A stretch of 64,000 nt of DNA from Dipteris shenzhenensis (taxonomy: Eukaryota > Polypodiophyta > Polypodiopsida > Gleicheniales): NCBI GenBank assembly GCA_047967505.1, contig CM106540.1; one strand, given 5' to 3'. The notes under the pieces are model-generated. The model saw only the letters and a program-made list of their open reading frames with translations. It made no database searches and was not told the origin of the DNA. Shown one piece after another: positions 12,872-23,875 of this stretch (its first letter is position 1; each line of letters starts with the position of its first letter). The position numbers were made by a program, and so were the translations under genes.

Positions 12872-14354
12872 TTTGATGATTTGACCAAATGTTTGATTTG
12901 AACTGAATGCTCATCCCACAAAGGTTCTAATGATTGTGAGGGGTTCATGATGACCATATGGTCATGAGTTCCAACCCTTTGGTAGCACATCATGGGTTCA
13001 CAACCATACAGTCATGAATGCAAACCCCTCTTGTTCTCCCCAATCTAAAATCATTCATGACTCTATATACCCTTTTTGCAATATCCAATGTGTTTATTAC
13101 CAGTGGGGTCGACTTGACTCTGGTAGGTCCATTTTTGGTAACACTGAGACATTAGAGACACCGCACTATAGAACATGCATCCATGATTTGATTAGGCATA
13201 GAAGAGTTAGCCACATTAGCATGGTATCTCCACATTGGCATAGAGTCGGAGGTAGAGTTAAACACATTGGCATGGTATCTCCACATTGGAGTGATATACT
13301 AAAGGAGAATCTTGGCATTTAATACAAGGGGCCACCCACTTGTGCAAGTGGATGCTCAAGGAGGAAGAGAGAAGTTTGAGTAGACCGGTGGAGGATTTGG
13401 CCTCCTATTTTATTGTATGTCCACCTTGTGTGGATTCTTCATGGAGGAATGAAGAATTGAGTTGATGAACAAAGCTCCTCTCACCATGTTCACTATGCAA
13501 TTTTGTATCTTTCTCTTCTTCTCCCCCCCCACCTCTTGGATACAGTTGGTTAACAGGGAAGCTTTCCCCTCTTAGCAGTGTTTATGACCTTTTTTTTTTT
13601 GGGACCCCCCTTGAGAAAGGGTAGCCTAACTACAAAAACCACCATCTTGACCGTTGAGAAATGATAGCTTAAAATAGGCAATCTTGCCTTCAATTTGATG
13701 GAGAAAATTAGACATAACTTCATAAAATTCATATTTTTTAATTAATCTATTACAGATTGCACCAAACACAATATTCTATGGATCATGACTTGCCACCTTT
13801 AATTTGATATATAATATGACCCCGCTTGGATTTGACAATCAAAAAATGTGGGCTGCAAAGTTTGGCTAATTTTTTGCAACCAATACATGTCTTTTCCCTC
13901 TTGAATGCTATGCTTGATTAGTTACAGACCTAAAGGAGTGCCAAATTTTCTCAAATTCACCCAAAAAAATTTATTGTTCTCATGACCACATGGTCATGAG
14001 TCCACTTCTTTGGCAAGCATCCTAGGTCCCCTCCTTTCGAGTAAGACATCATATGTCCCCTCCTTTGGCAACACATCATGTGTTCGTGAGCACAAGGTTT
14101 TGATTCCCTTTATCTAGCAACATATCATGGCTTCTCAACCATATGTCATGAGGCCTCATCCATGACCATATGGTCCCTATGATTCATGACTATATAATCA
14201 AGAACCCTTGATGTGTTGCCAGAGGAAGGGACTCATGATCATGTTGTCATGGATGTAGAGTTATAAATGATTTAATAGAGATTTGCATCCATATGCTATT
14301 ATAAGCCATTACTAAAAAATCATTGTAATGCTTTTTCCCCCTCCTTAATTTTTT
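12868..14354. other. non-coding, with ATGACCATATGGTCAT-type palindromes
   Basis: Short near-palindromes of one family recur here: CATGATGACCATATGGTCAT near 12947, CTCATGACCACATGGTCATG at 13979, and decayed versions near 13001, 14130 and 14160. A 60-bp tandem duplication lies at about 13210-13290 (GCATGGTATCTCCACATTGG twice). No coding pattern is seen. Confidence 0.5.
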
Positions 14355-15159
14355 GCCTCCCTCCCTTCCCCTATGCTTTTAGATTTTTCTCCTCCCCTTG
14401 TACCCTTAGGCTTTTCAACCCCCTCCCTCTCCTATAAATATACCTTTTAGCCCCTCCCTCCCTCTCCTAAAAATCCCCCTCACCTCTTGCACATCCCTCT
14501 CCTATGAATCTATGTTGCAACTCACTTGCCCTCCTACACATATTCCTTGCAGCCTCTCCCTCTCCAATGAATCTACCTCTCTCCCTTCCTCTTCTATGAA
14601 TCCCATTCCTCCCTTCTAAAATCTGCTTCCCCCCCTTCCTAATGAAACCCCCTCCCTCCATCTCTAGTGTAGACGACTCCCTACATTCCCCTCTAACACA
14701 ACCCCTTATGCACACCCCCTACCCCCTTGATTGCACCCCACTCCATTGATTGTATCTCACCCTCCTTTGATTGTAGCTCCCTCCCTCCTCTAATTTTGCA
14801 ACTCCCTCCTTCGATTTTGTAACTCCCTCCTCTGATTTTGTAACTCCCTCCTCTATTTGCATAACCCCTCCCTTTGAACATCCACCCCTCCATTTGAAGA
14901 TAGGTCCCCCACCTTTGATTGCAACGCCTTTCCTATACATCCCTCTCCAAAGCGACCCCCTACCTCCCTTTCCTATGCATCTTCTCTTTGAATTAGCTAT
15001 CTCCCTTCCTCTCTGATATAACCTCCTCCGTCCCTCTTCTCTCGAATCCAAACACTTCCTCTCCTATCCCATGCAAACCCCTCCCTTCCTCTTTTGTCCA
15101 ACCTAGCCCCCTACAACTCAATACATAGCAAGACCAAGTTTGAACTATAGCAAGAGGGA

Positions 15160-15207
<48 letters not shown>

Positions 15208-16168
15208 GATCCTTTATGACAAATGTTCTGACAAATCCCTTGAACCTCTGTGGGATTTTTTGCAAGCATATTTTTTTGATAAAAAGAAGGCCCTAGAGGT
15301 TCAAGGGATTTGTTATGATATCATGGTCATAATGAAGCCTTTGGGACCTCCATAAGCTTTGTTTTTACAATACATCTTTACTAACAACCATGTGATCATA
15401 ATGAGCCGTCCAACTAGGGCACATTATGACCACATGGTCATCAATAAAGATCCATTGCAAAACACAAGGTCATGGAGGTCCAAGGGATTTATCACAACAC
15501 GTGATTGTAATAAAACCCCTAGATCTCCATGAGCTTCTTTTGGAATGGATCTTTAGTAATGACCATTTGGTTGTAATGAGTCCTTGGACCAAGCCATGTG
15601 GTCATTAGTAAGAGATTGTATGAAATAAGCCGATGAGTCCAAGACTTCATTGTCTTGACACATCCATTGAACCTCCATGGGATTTTTTACAATTCGCTAA
15701 CAAGGACGTACTACCAAAAACAATTCATAGATGTTCAAGGGCTTCATTATGACCATGTGGTCATAATGAATCGCTTGGACCTCCACAGGATTCTTTTTAG
15801 AATGATGATCACATCCTTGTAATGAGCCCTCAAACCAATCTCATTACGACTACAAGGTCATTATTAAGGATGTATTGTAAAATAAAGAAGCCCATGGAGG
15901 TCCAAGGACTTTATTATGATCAATTAGTCATGTTGTCTCTGTGCCAACATGGACTTAGGTAGAACAGAATGTGTGTGTAGAGTAGCGACAAAGCTCCGCT
16001 TGTACATAAAGCTAGAAATAATCCCTCTTAGAAATCCAACTTGCATGTTCAACATGCAAGTTCTACATATGATTTCTCCATGCAACTCCTACATGCGAGT
16101 TCTACATGCAACTCCTACATGCGAGTTCTACATGCAGCTCCTACATGCGAGTTCAACATGCAACTCCT
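14355..16168. repeat. 1.8-kb pyrimidine-rich block, copy A
   Basis: This block recurs at 28670-30568 in the same orientation with only small differences. It contains, in order: a CTCCCTCC-rich minisatellite tract (14355-15130, including about 20-bp units around TTTTGTAACTCCCTCCTC); a (CT)n run at 15162-15204; a series of TTATGACCACATGGTCAT-type palindromes (15300-15930); and a 26-bp minisatellite of CTACATGCAACTCC and CTACATGCGAGTT (16080-16168). The long minus-strand frames in the first part are low-complexity Gly/Arg/Glu and are not genes. The copy ends where the CTC-rich arm of the next foldback begins. Confidence 0.93.
15162..15204. repeat. (CT)n microsatellite
   Basis: About 21 CT dinucleotides. 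The homologous site in the second block copy (29470-29493) has only about 12, so the run has changed length since duplication. Confidence 0.96.
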
Positions 16169-17440
16169 CCTCCTCCCTCCTCCTCCCTCCTCCTCCTCCT
16201 CCTCCCTTCTCCTCCTCCTTGTCCCTCCGCGTACCTTATCCTCCTCCCTCCTCCTCCTCCTCCCTCCTCTCTCTTCTTTCCCCCATGCTCTTACACCTTC
16301 TTCCTCTCCCACTCCTATGCTCCCCCTAAACACTTAATTCCTCAACCCTAAACCTCCATGATCTACGAGGGAGACGAGTTCTCCACCATGTACTCTACCC
16401 TGAACCTTGGATCCTCCTTCTAAACCTTGGAACCTCTTCTAAACTCTAAAACCTCTCTCTAAACCCTTGAACCTCCCTCTAATCTTGGAACCTCCTTCTA
16501 AACCTTGGACCTCCTTCTAACCCTGGAACCTCTTCTAAACTCTGGAACCTCTCTCTAAACCTTGGAACCTCCTTCTAAAATCTGGAGCCTCCGTCTAACC
16601 CTTAAACTCCTCCTAAAACCTACAACCCCCGATGAAGGCGAAAGCCTTCATTACCTCAACCATGATGATACATGTTCCTTTTACACATGCATGCACTATG
16701 TTTGCTTACCACACTTAAGCCTACATCTCTCACTGGAATACAACTGTTGGCTCTTTCCTACTACTTTCGTAGGAAGAGCTGGGTATTCTATGTTACAGGG
16801 TTCCGAGGCTTTTTGTCACCTACAGATATATTGGGATTGTCGGTTGTAGTATATGTGTAGCTTAGGACCTCGAGTCGTGTTCCAGTGAGAGACGTAGGCT
16901 TAAGTGTGGTAAGCAAACAAAGTGCAAGCATGTGTAAAAGGCACGTAAACCATATTTGTTGAGGTAATGAAGGCTTTCGCCCTCATTGGGGGTTGTAGGG
17001 TTTAGGAGGAGTTTAAGGGTTCAGAAGGAGGTTCCAGGGTTTAGAAAGAGTTCCACGGTTTAGGAGGAGTTCCAGGGTTCAGAAGGAGGTTCCAGGGTTC
17101 AGAAGGAGTCCAGGGTTAGAGAGGTTCCAAGGTTTAGAAGGAGTCCAGGGTTAGAAGGAGGATCCAAGGTTCAGAGTAGAGTACATGGTGGAGAACTCAT
17201 CTCCCTCGTAGATCATGGAGTTTAAGGGTTTAGGAAAGCATAGGAGTGGGAGAGGAAGAAGGTGTAAGAGCATGGGTGAAAGAAGAGAGAGGAGGAAGGA
17301 GGAGGAGGGAAGAGGAGGAGGGAGGGGGAGGAGAGAGGAGGAGGAGGAGGAAGGAGGAGGAGGAGGAGGAGGAGGAGGGAGGAGGAGGAGAAGGAGGAAG
17401 GAGGAGAAGGGAGGAGGAGAGGGAGAGGGTGGGTTGCAGG
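16169..17440. repeat. large inverted repeat (foldback), arms about 560 bp
   Basis: The left arm (about 16169-16735) and right arm (about 16882-17440) are reverse complements. CTCCACCATGTACTCTACCC (left) matches its complement in the right arm near 17180, and GATCTACGAGGGAGACGAG (left) matches the right arm near 17200. CTTAAGTGTGGTAAGCAAAC near the loop matches left-arm sequence at about 16695. The outer ends are CTC/GGA trinucleotide-rich. The inner parts are a 20-bp minisatellite of CTAAACCTTGGAACCTCCTT type. The roughly 140-bp loop holds the end of an LTR, annotated separately. The open frames in the arms are simple-sequence artefacts. Confidence 0.9.
16744..16880 (-). mobile_element. LTR 3'-end fragment in the foldback loop
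   Basis: Read on the minus strand, this 137-bp piece matches the sequence just before the primer-binding site at 17935-18069, in the opposite orientation. Both contain CGACTCGAGGTCCTAAGCTA, TAGGTGACAAAAAGCCTCGG and GAATACCC, and both end at CCAACA. The match stops at that CA terminus, which is what an LTR end should do. The other limit, near CACGACTCGAGG, is a break. It sits exactly between the arms of the foldback. Confidence 0.75.
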
Positions 17441-17619
17441 GTTGGAGGAGAGGGGAGAAGGGTTGCAAGGTTAGGACATGCTTTTGGACGTGCAGTGCAA
17501 GGAAGCATGGACACTTGAGACAAATGCTTGGAATACCAAAGTAGACTCAACACAATGCCCCAAAGAGTGTGGGATTCATTCCATTATGGGGTATTTATAC
17601 AAGTTGGAGAGCTTCTCTC

Positions 17620-17905
17620 TCTGCATGTAACACAAAGTCGTATCACAACATTGTAACACAAAGTTGTATCACAAAGTTGTAACACAAAGTTGTAACACAT
17701 TCTCTGTCTACATGTAGAAGTTGTAACACAAAGTTGTTACACAAAGTTGTAACACAAAGTTGTGTCACAAAGTCGTAACACATTCTCTCTCTTCATGTAG
17801 ACAAACTCGTAACACAAAGTTGTTACACAAAGTCGTAACACAAAGTTGTGTCTAGAAGTTGTAACACAAAGTTGTATCACAAAGTTGTAACACCTTCTCT
17901 TTCTT
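17620..17905. repeat. GTTGTAACACAAA minisatellite
   Basis: About twenty loosely repeated 11-13 bp units (GTAACACAAAGTT, GTATCACAAAGTT) are broken by two copies of CATTCTCTCT and short CATGTAGA phrases. It lies inside the presumed LTR of the plus-strand gypsy element. Confidence 0.9.
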
Positions 17906-17934
17906 CATAAGTTCATGTTGGCATAGAGTCAACA

Positions 17935-18069
17935 ACGACTCGAGGTCCTAAGCTACAGGTATACTACAAACGATAACCCCGATATATCTGTAGGTGACAA
18001 AAAGCCTCGGAACCCTGCATACTGAGAATACCCTACTCTTCCTGTGAAAGCTGTGCAAAAGAACCAACA
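17935..18069 (+). mobile_element. 3' end of the 5' LTR of gypsy element A
   Basis: The segment ends with CCAACA, then two bases, then a primer-binding-site-like sequence. It is repeated inverted at 16744-16880, ending at the same CCAACA. The 5' start of the LTR cannot be placed, because upstream sequence is minisatellite and foldback. Confidence 0.7.
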
Positions 18070-18071
18070 TT

Positions 18072-18093
18072 TGGCGTTGCTGCTATTGGGGAG
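18072..18093 (+). other. degraded primer-binding site (tRNA-Asp type)
   Basis: TGGCGTTGCTGCTATTGGGG resembles the plant tRNA-Asp-complementary site TGGCGCCGTTGCCGGGG, with a deletion after TGGCG and later changes. It lies two bases after the CA end of the LTR. Athila- and Tat-type plant gypsy elements commonly use this class of primer; assignment here is inference from a decayed site. Confidence 0.6.
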
Positions 18094-19317
18094 ACTAGCA
18101 TCTCAAGTAACGAGTAAACATACATAAGTATGTGTTAAAAACAAACTACTTTGAACTTTCATGAACATATCACTCAAGAGCTAGGAGAGCTAAAATTCTT
18201 CCAACTCAAGTTTAAAAAAAAAATAAAAAAATTCCTAGCTGAAACTCTTCGTTACTGGTTTAGGAAAATGCATGTTTTCTAGAAAAATAGCACCTTAAGG
18301 AATAAATCAGGCCATGTGATTGTAGTCAGAGTGTAGAGCTTGAAATTCTGAACATTTCTGTTTTACAGAAGCACATTCTAACACAACCACCAAAAGTTAT
18401 GGGCAATTAATGATTAAAGGTTCTAAATGCCATAACCCAAAAGAAAAATTAAAACCACCTCCCTAGTCAAATGTGGACAAATTCAAAGGTGCACATGTGT
18501 TTGACTAAATCCACATCTCCCCCTCCTTCCCTACAGTGTGATGACCCCCCCTCTCGATTTTTTTAAAATTAATTAACTAATATTTAATTCTTAATTTATA
18601 CTACAATAATAAATAAATAAATAAAAGCCCTAACCTAACTCTAGTTAGGTTTAACCTAGGTTAGGTTAGTTTCACTTAGGGTAGGTTAGTTTAACTTAGT
18701 TAGGTTTAACCTAGGTTAGTTACTAACAGCTAGGTTAGCTTAACTAACCTTCAGTTAGTACCTAACTATAGTTAGTGAAAGTCGTTAGGTTAGTTACTAA
18801 CTACCCAGTTATAGTAACCGAGGAGGTTATAGGCTAGTTAGACTAACTGGAATTCAATTGGTTCAAACCCCTCAATTGGACTGAAAGTCCATTCACATCA
18901 ACCTTAAGACCAAGGCCCCCCCCCCCAAAAGGCCAATTTTACCCCTACTTCAACACTTCATATCATGCTCATTTGGGACCAAACTGGACCCCATTTGAAC
19001 AAAATTTCACACATGGAAACGCCATGCTATGGGGCATTTTTCCAACCCCTTGCACACCATTTTGACATCCCTAGCACTCGCTCATTTGTGCCCCTGTGTA
19101 GGCCTCGTTTCACACAAATTCGCTCGTATCTTTACGTCTGGACCTCCGATTGATGATCCGTCTGCACCGGCACATTTCCCTACACATGTAGGACAATCTT
19201 AGGCACATTATTACCACGATGGTCCCCACAACACTAACACAACTCTAACCCTTCAAACAAAACATCAACACCCGCACTTGTGGTAGAGACACCCTTTGCA
19301 AATCTCGTCCAATCTGC
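18094..19317 (+). mobile_element. 5' untranslated leader of gypsy element A
   Basis: No open frame of note lies between the primer-binding site and gag. The leader includes a TTAGGTTAG-type minisatellite at about 18630-18800 (AACCTAGGTTAGGTTAGTT and variants) and a C-run at 18918-18926. Confidence 0.5.
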
Positions 19318-19968
19318 ATGCAACTATGTTCCGACCAACGTGTCCAACTCCAACACTCACCAAATCTGCATACAACTCCACTACAACCACCACCCTCGAC
19401 AATCCTCTACCTCGAATCCCCCCCTCAAAGTCAAGCAATCCCTTTAACTCCTCCACGCCACAACATGGCTGGATGCCGTCGCGACAATGATGGGGATATT
19501 GACCTCGATCTAGAGGCTAACAATTTATTTAATCGAAGAAATAATAACAATCAAGGTAGGTGCCCCTTGGGAAAGCTGGAACTTCCTAAATATAATGGTA
19601 GGGGAGATCCAGCCTGATTCCTCCAGCATTTTGATGCCGCATGCCGAGTATGTGGAGATCAATCCCATGAAACCAAGGTGGCTTGGTTTCCCATGGCCTT
19701 TGATGAAGCATCTGAATGGTACCTATACCTTCTAGTGGAAGAGCACACCACATGGGACCTACTTCAAACAGAATTTAAAAGATGCTTGCAAACGGAGAGG
19801 CTACAAGATGATCCCACTCTCCAACTAAGTAAGATCGAACAAAGTCATCGAGAAGATGTACGCACGTACCTGGGTAAAATGAAAAGATTAATTGCCAAAT
19901 GTGACCCATACCCCGATGCAAAGTACCTCACAGCCTGGTTCATTGCAGGACTAAGAAAGAAAATTTGA
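19318..19968 (+). pseudogene. gag: gypsy element A gag (capsid) relic
   Basis: One frame runs from 19318 to 19968 with a single in-frame TGA at 19615-19617. Residues around KLELPKYNGRGDP, followed by AWFPMAFDEASEWYLYL, then EEHTTWDLLQTEFKRCLQ and YLGKMKRLIAKCDPYPDA, follow the order of the retrotransposon gag domain of plant Ty3/gypsy elements (LPxFxG, AxxWY, W..L...F..., short C-terminal helices). Gag assembles the cytoplasmic virus-like particle that packages element RNA. After the stop at 19966-19968 the frame shifts before the zinc knuckles, so no full-length Gag can be made. Confidence 0.85.
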
Positions 19969-20264
19969 AAGGTATGAAAAAGATTAGCAGCTATTAAACA
20001 TTCAGTGCTACTCATGCAGCAGCCACTGGCATCGAGGATGGCATGACTGACTCTGACACTAGCAGTGATGATGGTGGCCGATCTAGTGCATGAGATAAGT
20101 GCTCGAAAAAGGGAAAATCAAAGTCCATTGCCGAAACATCAAATGAAGATCACCTAGAGGCCATGACCATGAAGCTGAAAGAAGATATGATGCAAGTCAT
20201 GGAACAAAAACTTCACTTGTCTCAGCCGCCAACTCAGACATATCCATGGTGAGAAAATGTCTGG

Positions 20265-20864
20265 TGTCCACATTGCACGGCCAATCATACAGCAAATGAG
20301 TGCCCGGTCCTAAGAGCCAGGATCACTGTACAAGCAAATCCACCGCCAAGGTTGTGGTGCCATATTTGCGTCGTCGACGGCCATGATGAAAACAGTTGCA
20401 TCTTCAACATGCGAAACAACCCGCCTCGACCTCAATAATACCAAATGGCACCCATGCCAGTGTACAGGAAACTAGCACTTGCACAAGCACCCCCAACTCC
20501 AAGGCTAAATCTTATTCCCGTTCGGGCACAAGGCCCATAACTACTCAGGAATCCGAATCCATGACCATATCTAAGAGCACCAAATCTAGCTCCTCAAGAA
20601 GTTCCAATACATCAATTACAAACCAAGGAAGTAGAGTCGTCATTTGAGTATGAAACAGAGTACCTATTATACTATGTAGAAGGTGCAGAGGGTCTAATAC
20701 TAGTTTATGCAAATCAAGTATGTCCCAATACATATCGATCACCAATCAAGTGCTACGATTGTGGAGAAAATCACCAGATCACAGAGTGCCCTCATCGTGG
20801 TAGCCTTGCTACTTTCCAACCACTCTGCAGAGATTGTGGCATAGGACATGCTTATATGGATTGT
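20265..20864 (+). pseudogene. gag zinc-knuckle region, four CCHC motifs
   Basis: Frame 3 holds four knuckle-like motifs: CPHCTANHTANEC (20265-20303), CHICVVDGHDENSC (20358-20399), CYDCGENHQITEC (20751-20789) and CRDCGIGHAYMDC (20826-20864). The second and fourth have the canonical Cx2Cx4Hx4C spacing; the first and third have one residue less before the His. All four are in the same frame, although stops lie between them (for example after NPPRPQ). CCHC knuckles bind element RNA during packaging. A row of two pairs is unusual compared with the one or two normal in plant gypsy elements. Confidence 0.8.
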
Positions 20865-21362
20865 CCCATGAAAAATAAAGTCCCACAACAAACAGAGGTT
20901 AAGCCTGATGTCCCAATTTTGGGGTGGACCATGAAAGTTTGGGTCCGACAAGTGTAATATCACAACCTGTGAATGTAATTACATGCCAACAAAAAGAGGC
21001 CACCAAGGACCCTAACATTCCAATCCAACCAAAGTGGCTTCTTAAAAGGAAAGCACAAGTGCCTCCACCTCTGCCAAGCAATGAACAGCCAAGCTGATCT
21101 ACATCATCTCCCCGTGAGCCTCCAATAAAAGAAGCTCCATACCCAAATGCAGAGGTGGAGAAGGCTCATTTTCAGGCACTTCAATAAAAAGGAACAAGCT
21201 CAATTTGAGGCTAAGAAACAAGTTCAAGTCCCAATCCATGACTTGGCCCCACAAAGTATTGATACTATACTTGAGCCTCTGTTCCAACAACAGACTCCAC
21301 AACATAATGTCCCAACACGTTAACTTGAAGGAGCTGTACTCTCTAGCATCCTAAGTTGCCCT

Positions 21363-21839
21363 GTGTCAATTCCCATTGGAATCCTCCTACGAAATTGTCC
21401 CAATCTCTGGGAGAGTTTCAAAGGATGGATTGAACTCGCAAATCCCTCTCCACCTATGAACGACACCGAAGATATCCCTTTGCGGATGGGTGAGAGAGAC
21501 GACATATGCAACATTACTGTGCCTTTGATCCACAAGGCATATAATGAAGTCCAAGCCATAGTGGATGGTGGAGCAAGTGTAAATGTCCTATCAAAGGAGC
21601 TCTAAGAAGAATGAGGTCTCCCACCAATGCAAAAGGCTAATTTCAACATATGTCTTGTCGATGATTCACGGGCTAAACCCTTGGGATTAATAAATGGCAT
21701 GTCCACAAAGGTCGTAGGAGTCCCCTTTTCCCTTCGATTCATAATCTTGGATCTTCCCAAAAAATCCTATCAAATCTTACTGGGACGTCTTGGTTATGGG
21801 AAGCATCAGTCCTCCATGACTGGGGAACTAATAGACTAA
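21363..21839 (+). pseudogene. gypsy element A aspartic protease relic
   Basis: The frame shared with the zinc knuckles contains VQAIVDGGASVNVLSKEL, the active-site segment of a retropepsin with DGGA where DSGA is usual. It is followed by stops at 21603-21605 and 21612-21614. It then reads FSLRFIILDLPKKSYQILLG, the typical protease tail. Just after that, LGRPWLWEASVLHDWG appears only in the next frame, so a one-base deletion near 21790 breaks pol. The domain would cut the Gag-Pol polyprotein; this copy is dead. Confidence 0.8.
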
Positions 21840-22049
21840 CAATCCAGAATCACGACACCGCATTCAGGGTGAATGTGGGAATAGGAGCTATAAAACCAAT
21901 TATGCCTAGAGCATTGGATGACACATCTTCCATGACAATCTCAAGCAAATAAGCTCCTTTGCAATAGCATGCCATAGCGGGCGATTCACAAGGCAATGTC
22001 AATAACTGGATACAAACATTGGCAACCATCGACAACTGCCATTCATTAG

Positions 22050-22990
22050 ACCCCATCTTCTCACAGATAGATGCATGAAGAACCAATCAATCTAGAGATG
22101 CCATTCTTTATGGCTGACCTCGAGTGGGATAATGAATCTAAAGAAGGTACCCATACCAATGATGACTCAAATTTTCCTTGGGACCTTGAAACTAAGGCTG
22201 GGAATGCTGAAATTGAAGATCAAATCTTTGATAATGACTTAGCCATCCTGCATGCCCTAATGATAGTCGAGCTTCCAAAAATTGAACCTCCAAACTTGAA
22301 TAATAGCAAAAGATCCCGCAAGAAAGCTAAAGGAGGAAATCGCAAAAAATCCAAGGCCAAACACTTGAATGAATTCAAATGAGTCCAAACAAGGATCATT
22401 GAATTGTACCTTGCAAAGCTAGCTCCCTCAAAATCAGAACTATCGCCTCTTAAATGGTCCCCTGAGGGACTGGAAGAAGTATGTGCAGCAAATGAACCCT
22501 TACTTAGAAACACCTTACCAGTGGAAAAGTTACCCCACAGTTCCCAATGTAAGAAGTTTCAAAAATTAAGCCACATGTGCAGATGAAGCTCGATCAAGAG
22601 ACTTCAGAAAAAGAAAGTCAAAAAGAGCCTAACAAATTGGTAAATGCAACTATGCCACCTAGTACACATGGCACATTTCAGGCTAGTTCAACACCATCAG
22701 AGGTCGAATCTTCGAGAAGTGCCAGAATAGTTCAAGAATCACACAAGTGGTAGTGCACCAATAGCAATGCCAAGACCATTAAGAGAATCTGAAGTTCAAG
22801 AAATTGATAGCATTGGAGAAACTCCAATCTATGAGGGATCAGCAAAAACATGCATAATAAACCTCGCCCTTGAAGGGGAGGAAGAAAAACTGGTTTTCAT
22901 TGGGAAATAGCTTCGACAAGAAGATGAAACCAAACTCAAAGCACTCCTAATGGAATACCGTGACTATCTAGCATGGTCATACAAAGAGAT
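22050..22990 (+). pseudogene. gypsy element A protease-RT linker, decayed
   Basis: Acidic and lysine-rich open stretches (for example 22071-22382) lie between protease and reverse transcriptase, interrupted by many stops. Near 22930, YRDYLAWSYKEMKGI resembles the segment just before the RT domain of plant gypsy elements (DVFAWSYEDMPGI in related copies). It has no independent function. Confidence 0.55.
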
Positions 22991-23875
22991 GAAAGGTATT
23001 TCACCAGAAGTGGCAGTACACACGATACCTATAAGGGAAGGTGCTCACCCTAGTATGTGGACCTTATCGCAGAAATCCTAAGTATGGCACCATGGTTTAT
23101 GACGAGCTAGAAAAACTCCTAGATGCCGGATTCATCTACGAGATAGAGCACACTGATTGGGTTTCACCCATCGTCATTGTGCCTAAATGCAACAAGAAGC
23201 TCAGAATATGCGTAAACTTAAAAAATGTGAATGTTGCCATAATTAGGGATCACGATCCCCTACCCTTAACAAAAACAGTGTTGGAAAAGGTGGCAGGTTC
23301 TGAAATATATAGCTCCTTGGATTGCTGCAGTGGCTATAACCAAGTGCAAATTGCTCCTAAAGACCAATAAAAAACAACATTTGCTACAGAATGGGGTATT
23401 TTCGCATATAGAGTCATGCCATTCTGCCTTTGTAATGCCCCAGCCACATTGAGGCAAGTCATGTTCACAGCTTTCAAGTCATTTCTGAATAAGTTTTTAT
23501 AGGTGTTCTTAGATGATTTGTGCAGCCATTCAAACAAAAAAGACCACTTCAAATTTCTTGAAGCAATACTAATCAAATGTAGGGAGTATGGCATCTCCCT
23601 AAATCCAACAAAATGCTAGTTCATGGTCACCCACGGAGTTGTTTTGGGACACATCATCTCTCAACATGGGATTGCAACAACTGACATGGACAAAATCAAA
23701 ATCATCATGGAATTGCCTCCTACAAATTCCAAAGGTGTACAGGTCTTTATGGGACATGCTGGCTATTATAGAAGATTTATATTGTGGTATGCCATGATAG
23801 CTAGAGCACTTTACAAATTATTAGTGGAATTCTTATGGACAAAAGAATGCGACCAAGCCTTAAAGTGGCACCTAA
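22990..23875 (+). pseudogene. gypsy element A reverse transcriptase relic
   Basis: The frame from 23041 gives RT landmarks in order: LLDAGFIYEIEHTDWVSPIV, KLRICVNLKNVN (the R-x-C-V-x-L-N motif), YSSLDCCSGYNQ (first catalytic Asp), FAYRVMPFCLCNAPAT, and VFLDDL (the catalytic xxDD motif). The tail reads LGHIISQHGIATTDMDKI and FMGHAGYYRRFI. In-frame stops occur at 23368-23370, before the VFLDDL motif, and after NPTKC. The RT copied element RNA into DNA. The sequence ends abruptly after WTKECDQALKW, at the start of the RNase H connection. There it meets the opposite-strand element; RNase H and integrase are missing. Confidence 0.9.

Larger units (their letters stand above)
18072..23875 (+). mobile_element. 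Ty3/gypsy LTR retrotransposon A, 3'-truncated
   Basis: LTR end, tRNA-Asp-like primer site, leader, gag, four knuckles, protease and RT follow in the canonical gypsy order. The primer type and DGGASVN-type protease suggest the Athila/Tat side of the plant gypsy tree; this is inference. Stops and frameshifts in every domain show an old copy. RNase H, integrase and the 3' LTR are absent. Confidence 0.85.

Noticed and set aside
14467-15265. Gly/Arg/Glu-rich minus-strand frames
   Set aside because: They are complements of the CTCCCTCC minisatellite tract and are not conserved between the two block copies beyond nucleotide identity.
16410-17160. Interstitial telomere repeat
   Set aside because: CTAAACCTTGGAACCTCC-type units contain CTAAACC but never consecutive CCCTAAA repeats.
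16041-17553. Several frames of 80-126 codons rich in Ser/Leu/Pro or Glu/Gly/Arg
   Set aside because: They come from the CTC/GGA arms of the foldback and are simple-sequence artefacts.
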